Below, in pieces: positions 50,401 through 62,400 of a stretch of 64,000 bases of DNA (within the stretch, counting starts at the first letter, position 1; each line of letters opens with the position of its first letter). A program made the position numbers and the translations under genes. Location: positions 252,741,001 through 252,805,000 of the forward strand of contig NC_091246.1 in NCBI RefSeq assembly GCF_042477335.2, written 5' to 3'. Below the pieces are notes generated by a model. That model did not search any database. It was not told where the DNA came from and worked only from the letters and a program-made list of their open reading frames with translations. This DNA is from Ovis canadensis. Taxonomy: Eukaryota > Chordata > Mammalia > Artiodactyla > Bovidae.

Positions 50401-53400
50401 CAGAGCTCACGTTACCAGGCCTTTGGCCTTCTGTTTTGGCCCCTGTGCACTTCAGGGCTCTTCCCAGTCCTTGTCGCGTATTCCGAGCTTTCATGACTAA
50501 TGCCAGGCTGATTTTCCAGGCCTGCAGAACAAGTCGTAGGACTCTAACCTCTGAGAGGAAGGACCCTTAAAAACAAGCCTGGGCCTTCTTCCCTCTAGAG
50601 GCACTTGGGCTGCCGTTCCCACTGGTTGTTGCGTCCAGAATGGAGTTTCTGTGATGAGTTTTTCAGGCGGATGGTGTGAGCTGCGTTGTAGAGGAAGCGT
50701 AAGGTTTATTTTTTTCTTAGCCACAAAACCTGAAGGTCTTATCTGAAATTGGATCACATTTATAGCCTGCAAGCTCTCCCCAGCTGGAATAGGTTTCTAC
50801 GAGTCATTTATGAAGTCAGTGGTTTATTTTCCATAGGGTGTGTTTTTATGGGTGCCTGTGTGGAAGGATGTATTTCTGATTTAAAAAATTTATTATCTTT
50901 GAAGGATGAAGATTCTCTTTGCAATAAACTCTGCACTTTTACCATCACTCAGAAAGAATTCATGAACCAGCATTGGTAAGAGTAGTTTTTCCTTTTTGGT
51001 GGGGCTTTCCAGGCCGTTGATTTTGGGGACTTCTGGACTCATTGCCTGGTTCTTATTCTTTCTAGGTACCACTGTCACACTTGCAAAATGGTTGATGGGG
51101 TGGGTGTGTGCACAGTATGTGCCAAAGTATGCCACAAGGATCATGAGATTTCCTATGCCAAATATGGATCCTTCTTCTGTGACTGTGGAGCCAAAGAAGA
51201 TGGCAGCTGTTTGGTGAGAAATTAGAACATTCCCTTGGCTCTAAAGGGTGACTTGTTAGTGATACAGATGTGTAAGCCAAACTGGGAACTTCCCACGTCA
51301 CCTTCATGGTGTCCTGGGTCTAGGACCAAGTTCTGGTTCTGTCAGTGATCAGTTGTATAGTCATGGCCTAAACACTTCACTTAGGATAGTAGAACTTGCA
51401 GTATCCTTAGAGATCTTGCAGTGTTATCAAAGACCCTACCCCAATTTTAAGACCTGTCATTATGAGTGGGTAAAGTGTTAGCTATTAGGGGAATACCACA
51501 AAGATTAGAATTCAGGCTTTTGGATATTCTTTAAATGGTTAGCCAGTCTCCCCTTTGAGTCAGATTTTTCCTCCGAGATCTTAGGCAGTATTTCATCTGC
51601 GCTTGTGACAAGAAATTGGGGGCCTCTGACATTTCCTGTCCCTAGGCTTTGGTGAAGCGAACTCCCAGCAGTGGCATGAGCTCCACCATGAAGGAGTCAG
51701 CATTTCAGACTGAGCCCAGGGCTTCAGAGAGTCTCGTGCGCCACACCAGCACCGCCCCGGCGGACAAGGCCAAGGTCACCATCAGCGACGGAAAGGGTGC
51801 TGACGAAGAGAAGCCCAAGAAGAGCAGCCTGTGCCGCACCGTGGAGGGCTGCCGGGAGGAGCTGCAGAACCAGGTGGGGCCTGGTGGGAGGAGCTGCAGA
51901 GCCGGGTGGGGCCTGGTGGGAGGGGCTGCAGAGCCCGGTGGGCTCTGGCGGTGCACAGCACGGGAGCAGAGCGTGGAGCCTGGCACAGCGCTCTCCTTCC
52001 CATTCCACCAGTGGTTATTTTGTCCTCCAAGGTTACTGATATCCATCATGTGAATAGCAGTCGTGTGTGTGGTCAATCACTGCTTCACAGGGAGTCTGTG
52101 GCTGAGGATGTTTGGGGGTTTGTGTGAAGGTGTGTGATGCTCCGGGGCACCCTTTCTTGGCGCAGGCCCCTCATCTGCAGCACAAGACACAGAAAGCAGT
52201 GGGTGGTCGTCGGGTGGTGGTCGTCTCAGTCTCCCAAGTGGTGCGTGACTGGACCCACATTAGATGTCTCACTGAGCGCGGTGTGTGTGTGGAAGCAGTG
52301 CTTATCAGCATGGGGCCCCTGGTTTAGTGGCCCAGTCGCATGCTGACTGGGATCAAATCCAGTGCTCAGACAGAGGGAAGTGAGGGCTGGAGCACATAGC
52401 TCAAGTGGGGAAGCGGGGTCCTGGGTTCCGTAGGTCGCTACTGGCAAGATGACGCTGACGAGTGTGACCCGTCCTTTTTTTTCACTTGTGTATTTGGATT
52501 TTTCTCAGGCCAATTTCTCCTTCGCTCCTCTCGTGTTAGACATGCTCAGTTTCCTCATGGATGCCATTCAGACCAACTTCCAGCAGGCGTCCGCGGTGGG
52601 GAGTAGCAGCCGGGCCCAGCAGGCCCTCCGGGAGCTGCACACGGTGGACAAGGCTGTCGAGATGACAGACCAGCTGATGGTGAGTGGCCGGCGTCGGGGC
52701 CGGGGCCCTGGGGAGCCAGCACGCCCACTGGGCAGCCAGAGGGCGCTCGGTGCTCCGAGACGCACCCTAGAGAGTCACCCGTGGGCGTTCAGAACCTAGG
52801 CTGTAAGAACCCATGACGCCCAATGTGAAAAACGGCATGTGAGGTGTGTCTTCTAATGAAGGGGATGGAAGGTCACTTGGACCAACAGCGCATAAGTCTC
52901 CTTTTCAGTTCACGTAAATATGTGAACCCCTGTGTGTGAGGAGTGACGTTTGGGGGCAATCTCAGTGGCCAGGAGTGTCTTCTGTGCTAAAGACCTCCCT
53001 ACTGGGTCTTCTCCCTCAAGGCTCGTATTGCATCCAGAAGCAGTGCTTGTCCTCCTCGGCTTAGAGCCTGTTAGGTTGTCTTCCTTTCGTTCTTGCTGTG
53101 ACGTGGGTGCTAAGTTCTAAGTCGTCGTCCACTGTGCGCCTGCTGCCCAGCGCTGACTGGAGGACTCCTGGAGTGGTCTGCTCAGCCTCTTGAGCAGCTG
53201 TGTCTCTGGTGGGCCAGGGGTTAAGCCGCCTGCCAAGGCAGGGAACGTGGCTTTGATCCCTGGTCTGGGAACCGACAGCCCCCATGTGGGAGCAGCTAAG
53301 GCCGTGTGCTGTGATTACCGAAGCCCGCAAGCCTGGAGCCTGTGGTCCAGAGCGGGAGAAGCCCTGCAGCGAGAAGGCCGAGCACCGAGCAGGAAGTAGC

Positions 53401-56400
53401 CCTTGTTCACCACGACTGGAGGAAGCCTGTGTGCGGCAGAGGAGATCCAGAGCAGCCAGAGTGAAAGGAGAAAGGAAACTCCCGCACTTCTGGAAGGATA
53501 GCATAACAACGAGTGAGGCGCACGGATAGATCTCACAGGGTGCCTGCTTCTGAGGGCAACACGGTCACTTGGTAGCACACACACAGACAGACACACAGAT
53601 ATTCTGACGTTTCATTGAAAATCGGTCACCATTGGGGATTCCCTAGGGTTCCAGTCATTCGGACTCTGTGCTTCCACTGCAGGGGGTCTGCGTTTAATCC
53701 CTGGTCAGGGAGCTAAGATCCTGCAATGGCCAACCTCCCTCCCCTAAAAATCAGTCACAGTTTTAGAGCAGTGGTTTTAGACTTGCAGATGTTAAAGATG
53801 GAACTAGAAAAATATTGGGATGGTGTTGGTGATCCATAAGGTTGCTGACTTTTAATTTTATTGGGGTAAATCAATGAAAAAAAAACACACTATCATCATT
53901 ATCGTTTCATTTTTTAAAAGGGCATTTTGGGAATTCCGTGGTGGTCCAGTGGTTAGGGTTCAGTGCTTTCACTGTTGAGGGCCCGGGTTCGATCCCTGGT
54001 TGGAGAACCGATATCCTACAAGCTGTGTGGCGTGGCCTAAAAGAAAAGACAGAGGTGCTTTTTAACACTTAAAAAAATCAGCACTTAAGTTAACTTAGTT
54101 CTGTGCAGCACTTACTGCATTGTTCTTACTGGACTGGCAGTAATTTTGGTGAATTAACTCTCCGTGGGTTAGAAATCGGAAGCCATTGCTCTCGAGTAAT
54201 TAGACTGTACAGTATTTCAGTCATACGAGCAGTGTGTGTGTGTGTGATTCCACCTGTTCTGTTTCGCCTCATTACTGCCTACTCTCTCTGTGTCCGTCTT
54301 TGCCAGGTTCCCACGTTAGGCTCCCAGGAAGGTGCCTTTGAGAATGTTCGGATGAATTACAGCGGAGACCAGGGTCAGACCATTCGCCAGCTGATCAGCG
54401 CCCACGTGCTTAGGAGGGTGGCTATGTGTGTGCTCTCCTCCCCTCACGGGCGCCGCCAGCATTTGGCTGTCAGCCATGAGAAAGGCAAGGTGGGTCCTCC
54501 AATCCCTTCCCTCTCATTTGAGACCATGCTTGTCGTAGGTGCTGAGCAGAACACACAGGGGGCAACACTCAGACTGGCTCGCCAGGAAAACGTCTGTTTT
54601 TATGAATTCTAGCAAAGCTTCAGGGACAGATCTCAACAAGCTTTGCTGCTGGAACCCTGAGTTACTTTATTAGACTCAGAACCAGTCTGACTGGAACAGA
54701 GACTAATGAGTCAGTTCCCACTCTGTGAGTCAGACCCCTGGGCCAAGGTAACGACTGGAGGCTTCCAGGACAGTGTGGCTTGCAGTCTGTCTCAGGTTAG
54801 CCACGCTGGAGGACACAGTGGAGAGAGGAGAGTCTGCCCAGGAGGGCTCGGTGGTCCTTATTTAGGTCTTCCCTGTGCTCCCAGCCCTCTTGAAGACCCA
54901 GGGAAGTTTATGGAATTTTATAGAACAGGAGAAGTTAGAGGAGAGTGTCTTAACTCAAGCTTTTCTGTTTTCCGGCGTCCTCATTTGTTTTACCTTAACA
55001 TTAAGTGAAAACGAGACTAGAGATACAAGCAGTTCTAACAGACTTTCAAACCATTTTCACGGAGAGACGAGGGGGGCCAGTAGTGCGCGCGGCTGCTCAG
55101 TGTGTTACGGGCGGAGTGCATGAAGCTGGCTTCTTTGCTCACCTCTAGAAAGAAGAAATGAAAGGCATGCCATTCCTTAGAGAAAATAGAGGCTGATACT
55201 GGTCTTGGGTGTTTGAAGAGACTTGCTCACAAAAACAGCCTGCAGATCAGTAGCTCTAGTGAAGGAGCTTTTATTATTGCTGGTGCTCTCTGAGAGGGAG
55301 AGGGTTGAGAATAAATTGGTAATCATTCTCTGGCAGATCACTGTCCTCCAGCTCTCTGCTCTCCTGAAGCAAGCGGATTCCAGCAAAAGAAAGCTGACTC
55401 TGACCCGCCTGGCTTCTGCCCCGGTGCCCTTCACTGTGCTGAGCCTCACGGGGAATCCTTGCAAGGAGGACTACCTGGCCGTTTGTGGGCTGAAGGTAAT
55501 CCTGATTCAGTTTGGTTCTGTTGAGCTACGGGTCGCTGTGACCTTTTCTCCTGTTCTTAGCTCCACTTTCTCTTACTCATTGTTGAGATTGGAACTTAAA
55601 AGCCATTGGGAACACGAAAGAAGTCTCTGAATTTCTTCCACTTCATCCAGATTTCTCTTCTGTTGGAAATAAGCTTTGTGTGTTCTTGACACTTGAACGT
55701 GTTGCTCGACAGTCTGAGTACTGTCTGGAGGCAGGGAGTGCCGGGGAAGAAGAGGCACTGTTAAACGCTGAAATGAGTTAGCTTGCTTTCCAGATCGCCT
55801 TGTAACCATTCTGCTCCTCCACCCGTGCTCAGGACTGCCACGTGCTGACCTTCAGCAGCTCTGGCTCTGTTTCGGATCACTTGGTTCTGCACCCCCAGTT
55901 GGCCACAGGGAACTTCATCATCAAAGCCGTGTGGTTGCCTGGCTCACAGACCGAGTTAGCGATCGTCACCGCAGACTTTGTCAAGGTATAGGTGCAGCTC
56001 TTTCATTGTCTGGTCCCACAGCGGTTTTGCTTTTAAATTCAGAATGCCGTTCTGAATGGCAGATCTCCATTACGTGTGCTAGCTTCTTTTAGAAATTAAA
56101 AATAAAGACTCCTAACATTTTGGTACTCTCTGTCCTGTTGCTGCGCAGGAGCTATGTGTGTGTAGGTAATAGAGCATAGGTTCTGGTTCAGTCTCTGCTG
56201 TACTCAGCGCACCGCTCTTATTTGTTGTTCTTGGTATAGAATTTATGTGTCTCCTCTGCTCATCCCTTAAGAGAGAGTGAAAAGAGACCTTATTTATCTT
56301 TGTGTGCCCAGTGCCTAGCACTGACGGGTATGTGCTGAGTAGAAGAGTGCCCTTCCTCACCACCACCACTCCCTGCTGCACCGGGAGCGTTTGGGCCTGG

Positions 56401-59400
56401 GGCTGAGAGAGACCTCCCTTATTCGATCTTTCTTCCTTCTCTCTTGCAGATTTATGACCTATCGGTTGATGCCTTGAGTCCCACCTTCTACTTTCTCCTG
56501 CCCAGCTCAAAGATAAGAGATGTCACCTTCCTCTTCAGCGAGGAGGGGAAGAGCATCATTGTTATCATGTCCTCGGCGGGGCACATCTATACGCAGCTCA
56601 TGGAGGAGGCCAGCAGTGCCCAGCAGGGACCCTTCTATGTCACCAGCGTGTTGGAGGTCAACCACGAGGACCTGAAGGTTAGGGTGCATGGTGCCGCTTC
56701 CTTCCGGGCTAGGTTTCATCAGCGTAGTGGCTTTTTCAGTGTCTCTCTTTTAACTTTTACATGACAGCAAAACTCTAGTTCTTAAGGATTAAACTTGAAG
56801 TTCCTTTATTCTCATAGTATTTTTAAGATTTACCACAGGGATCTCCTGCTTGGAGAGTGAGAGCCCTTAATCATGGTCTAAAGTGAATGACCAGGGACGT
56901 CCTTGGGGGTCCAGTGGTTGAGAATCCACCTGCCAATGCAGGGGGCATGAGTTTGATCTCTGTCTGGAAAGATTGACACGCCATGGGGCAGCCAAGCCCA
57001 CGAGCCGCGATACTGAGCCGGCTGCTGCAACTCCTGCAGCCCGAGTGTCAGAGCCTGTGGTCTGCAGCGAGACCCTCACACTGCAGCTAGAGAGCAGCCC
57101 GTGTTCACCACAGGTAGAGAAAGCCTGCGTGCATCATCGAGGACCCAGCGCAGCCAGAAATCAGGAAAAGCACCTGCGTACATTCCAAAGCAAATAAACA
57201 CAATGAGTGACCAGCCGAAGGGCCCGCCAGCGCCCCGGCGGCCTGGGGACGTAATGTGGGTGTTGTGTCTGTTGTGACAGGACAGCAACAGCCAGGTGGC
57301 GGGCGGCGGCGTGTCCGTCTACTACTCGCACGCGCTGCAGCTGCTGTTCTTCAGCTACTGCCAAGGCAGGTCATTCGCAGCCACCATCAGCAGGACGACT
57401 CTGGAGGTGCTGCAGCTCTTCTCCATCAGCATCAAAAGGTGGGGCTCAGCACTTAGCCTTGAACTTCCACAGCGCCCCGTGTTCAGTAGGGGAGCTCCGC
57501 CCCCTCCTGGGGGCTCTCCCTTCCCTGCCTGGGGTCTCTCAACTAGGCAGCATCTGGCGTTGGTAGGTTGGCCAGTCTGCGTGGTTTGTCCCCCAGGCTG
57601 TTAGAGGTAGTTTGTGGGGGCCACTGTCACGTAGAAGGAAAAGCTATGGTCAAGGTAGCAAATGTGATTTTAATTTGATGAGAGAGTTTTCAGAAGGGAA
57701 TGTCAGTTTCTTTCTCCTAGACATCCCTGCTGCTAAGATGCCCTTGAAGTTTCCTTCCTGGTTGGGGTCGGGGAGGTGTTGATCAGTAAATAGAACATGA
57801 TGTCAGTCCATGGGGCATGGTGGGAGTTTGGGAGGTGGGTGCTGCCATCAGGCTTCCAGAAGGTAGGGGTATGTGAGGTGGGGGCTGTTTTATTTAAGGA
57901 GGAGGCAGAAAAGGTTTAAGGTTTCTTCCCCTCTTTCCTTTCGGCCACTGAAAAGCAATTACGGCACTTTCTCTCTGCCCTCTTTTTGTGAATCAGCTGG
58001 TTTGGGGTGAAATAAAATGGACACCATTCATTCATAGCTTGATATGCTTGGAAATTCTTAAAAGGACAATGGGTTGTTAGCCTTTGGCACCTCCATGGGC
58101 CTGTGCAGTTGATAGCCTTAGGCACATAGGGTCACCGATCCCCTCAGACAGGGGAGAGCCTGGACCAGGACTCGCGCTAGGGCGCGTGTTGTGTGTGAGA
58201 CTGTACGTGTGGCTCAGAGTAAAACTGAAGGCTTCTGGGTAGTTTGAGTCCTCGGGTGGGTATAGTTCTCTGGGAGTCCAGTAGGTAGTGAGGATGTTAT
58301 TCCGGTCAACAAAAGATGGAGGGTGGCGCCCTGACTGGTGTCCTTCCGGTCAGCGAAAGAGGGAGGGTGGCGCCCTAACGGGCTGCTTGTGTCGTCCGCA
58401 GCTCCAATGGCGGCAGTAAGGCACCTCCTGCTCTGTGTCAGTGGTCTGAGGTGATGAACCACCCTGGCCTGGTGTGTTGTGTCCAGCAGACTACAGGCGT
58501 GCCCCTCGTGGTGATGGTGAAGCCAGACACTTTCCTCATCCAGGAGATTAAGACTCTTCCTGCTAAAGCAAAGGTGAGGGCCGCGCTCCCCGGTCGCTTG
58601 AGTAGCCCGCGACCCTGCCCTGGTTTTGTGTTTGTATACCCTGTCCCTTTGCCAGCTCTTCTGACAGAGGCCTATGAAGACTCTTCTCCTAGATGCCTTT
58701 TCTTTGCCGGCCTTTTGCACTCCCCCCGTTGACTGTGAAACCAATGGCCTCTCTGCCTCTCTGTGTAGGTCTTGGTCCGTGGGTGTGGGGACTAACACGA
58801 TCCGCCCCCTCCTCCTAGATCCAGGACATGGTGGCCATCAGGCACACGGCCTGCAGCGAGCAGCAGCGGACGACGATGATCCTGCTGTGCGAGGACGGCA
58901 GCCTGCGCATCTACATGGCCAGCGTGGAGAGCACCTCCTACTGGCTGCAGCCTTCCCTGCAGCCCAGCAGCGTCATCAGCGTCATGAAGCCCGTCCGCAA
59001 GCGCAAGGCAGCCGCCACCAGTAAGGCCCCGCCACCGAGGCCTGCCTGGGGAGGGGACCCGGGGTGGACGGCCATGGACGCCCGGGAACCGCGGGGCTGG
59101 GCCTCTTTAGTGGCCGAGGTTCTGCACTTCCAGCGCAGGGGCGCGAGTTCAGCCTCTGGCCGGCCAAGACCTCACACGCCTTGTGGCGCGACAAAGAGAT
59201 GGGGACTGTCCTGCTAGTGTGGCTTCTAGAGGCAGAGGCGGCGCTAGCTGGCCCCCAGAGGCAGAGTCAGGGTTCCTGCAGCCACCTCTTTCTGTGCAGG
59301 CAAACGTTTGTTGGCGCTCCTCTGCAGACAGTGGTTCCTAGGTGCCCAAGAAAGGGTGCTCTCTTGGGCCTGGTTTGAGATCGTTTTCTCTGGGTTTAGG

Positions 59401-62400
59401 GAAGGTGGCTTGCCTGATGCAGTGGGCAGGACGGAGCTGGCGGGGGAGCAGACCCCGCCCCCTGTTGGCTTATTCTCACCAAGTAGCGTAGAAGCCAGGT
59501 TTTCCCTGGTGGCTCAGCTGAAGAATCCATCTGCAATGCAGGAGACATGAGTTCGATCCCTGGATTGAGGAGATACCCTGGAGGGGAGGGCATGGCAACC
59601 CACTCCAGTACTCTTGTCAGAAAAATCCCGTGGACAGAGCCTGGTGGGCTAGAGTCTAAGGGGCCACAAAGAGTCAGACATGACTGAAGAGAGTGAGCAC
59701 ACGCGCACGCCGTGTGGAAGCCATCGTAGGTGTCTGAGCTGGGAGGCCTACTCCTGAGTGGTGAAGCAGGACTCTTCCAGGAGTGAACGCTTGAATTTAG
59801 GTCTCAGCAAAAAGATCATTGCAGCGTTCTTCCCACTCCCTGGAGTCTGTTCTAGAGCCTGTGTTTGAGAAAACTGTGCCGCTCTTCCTCTATAAAGAAA
59901 TAGTTTCTGTTATTTATTTTAGATAAGCCAGTTCTGAGAGAGCCTGTTGTGAGTGAGTGTTCCAGATCCTGACCCCAGATGTCTTTGCCCTGCAGGGTCA
60001 TGTTGTGGTTGGGGGTGGTGACTGTTGGGCAGCTGACCACGTGTAGGCATCATAGTGATACCAGCCGTGTAATCCCGCGTTGGCCTAACGTTGGGACGCA
60101 TGCGTGTGAGCTCGGGCAGAGCTGGTGGGGCCACACTGATGACGATGCTCTCTGGCCCCCCGGCGCTGCCCTCCACAGCAACCCGCACCTCCAGCCAGGT
60201 GACCTTCCCCATTGACTTCTTTGAGCACAACCAGCAGCTGACCGACGTGGAGTTTGGTGGGAATGACCTCCTGCAGGTCTACAATGCACAGCAGATAAAG
60301 CACCGGCTGAATTCCACTGGCATGTATGTGGCCAACACCAAGGTGAGGACCGGCTGCACAGCCCTGGGTGCAGTCCTTAGGTAGCAGGGCTCGCGAGCAG
60401 TATGGTTTGAGGAACACCTGTACTGTCAGGGTGCAAGACTCAGTTCCCTAACCCTTGACTCTAGTCTAATGGTCCCAGAATGAACAGATACTCTCAGCTC
60501 CATGCAGAAGGGCTCCTGCTCCTGTGTTACCAGCAGGGTTACCATGCACAGAGTGGCAGGAGGTGGTTAATGCCGGGGAGAAAAGGAGCCCAATATGGAA
60601 GGGTCTCCTCCCTGCGGTGTTTCCCGTCCTTGGAAGCAAAGGAGTCATTGCCAAGGAACTAAAGGGTCAAGGTCTTATGTAGGATCGCACGTGTGTCACT
60701 GTCTCCGGGAGGCCCGGAAGTTGGCCCTTCAGAGCTTGTGTGCATTTTGCCATGTGCGCCTCTCCCCGCTCCAGCCCGGCGGCTTCACCATTGAGATCAG
60801 TAACAACAACAGCACCATGGTGATGACAGGCATGCGCATCCAGATTGGGACCCAGGCGATTGAGCGGGCCCCGTCGTACATTGAGATCTTCGGCAGAACC
60901 ATGCAGCTTAACCTCAGTCGCTCACGCTGGTTCGACTTTCCCTTCACCAGAGAAGAAGCCCTGCAGGCTGATAAGAAGCTGAACCTCTTCAGTGAGTCCC
61001 CAGCTCCTGGCGCAAATTGTATCCATCTCATGATTAATTCTGACTGAGGGGCCACTTCTCTGCGGCTCTGCAGGATTCTGGGGTCCCCTTGCTCTACCGA
61101 TAGCTCTGTGATCTCTGCCATCAGGAAATGTTGAGCTTTATTTGAGATATAAAGAAGGCAAGGTGACAGGAAAGGGATATACTTGAGAATGGGAGGGGTA
61201 TAGACAGAGGCAGCTGCTTCAGGGCTCCCTTCTGTACGCTTGGGTGACCTTGCTGATGGGGCTGCCTGCCTGTCTAGGCAGAAAGGCAGCGAGATTAACA
61301 CCTGCCGTCACGAAGTGGTCTGAAGGTGCAGTTGAGGGCCTCGGCACACGTCAATGAGAGGTGTTTAGCAGTGCCCTTAAAACCTCAGAGTAGACATCCC
61401 TGGGCCTTCCATGAGGTTGACAACTTTCCCTGCCATTTACTGGCCACCTGTTTGATACTCTTTCTTCCAGAAACAGTTGCTGTTAGTACAAATGAGGATG
61501 ATCTGTACTTTGAACAAAAGGAGTGTTTAGAGGTCCCTGGGGGTGGAGTTGGGAGACATGGTGTTCTGATGGCACCAGAGGATCCCGGCACTGGTGTTTG
61601 GGGTCTCTTTTTCTGAGTAGGAGGCGTCACAGACTTTCAGTTCATGGAACTGTGTCTGCATGTACCCAGCGTCTGTGCCAGGTGAAAGTGCTGCTGAAGT
61701 CTCGGGAGATGCAGTTCCTCTCTGACTGTGACCTGGGTGTGGCTCACCACGTTGTCCACACCAGTCTGGTCTCTGCTCTGGAGGGGGTGGTGTCGCCCTG
61801 CAGAGAGCGTGCTTCCTAAAGGCTTCTCGTGCTTGTTGCAGTTGGGGCTTCGGTGGATCCAGCAGGCGTCACCATGATCGATGCCGTGAAAATTTATGGC
61901 AAGACTAAGGAGCAGTTTGGCTGGCCTGATGAGCCTCCGGAAGAATTCCCTGCTGCCTCCGTCAGCAACATCTGTCCTTCAAACCTGACCCAGAGCAACG
62001 GCACTGGAGACAGCGACTCGGCGGCCCCCGCTGCCACAGGCGGAACCGTCCTGGAGAGGTACTGGCGCTGGCGGGGCAGCCCTTTGTTCTCGCCGGCTCC
62101 GCTCTCCCGGCGGAACCTGTCTTGAGAGACCCAGCCCCTCCTAAGTGTCCCAGGCCTGGCCTGTGATTTTCAGGATTTCACACTGCCCCCACACGCAGGG
62201 TCTCCTGATGAGCAGACAGGGCTTGGCGGCGTGCTCAGAGCCGGCTGACTCCCAGGGCTCTGCCCGGGGGCTGCTGTCCCTTCCCTTCTCTTACTGCTCA
62301 GGTGCCCTTGGGAGCAGTCAGAGGCTGCTGACCAGACGACGCTTGAGCCAGAGTTAGAGATTAGGATCCAGTCCTGCTGAAATCGTAGGGAAAACTCTTC

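Noticed and set aside
58214..58798. Antisense open frame of 194 codons
   Set aside because: It is the reverse strand of exon 45 and its flanks, so a shadow of UBR4 coding constraint.
60729..61301. Antisense open frame of 190 codons
   Set aside because: It overlaps exon 48 on the opposite strand; its open part mirrors the exon and has no independent support.
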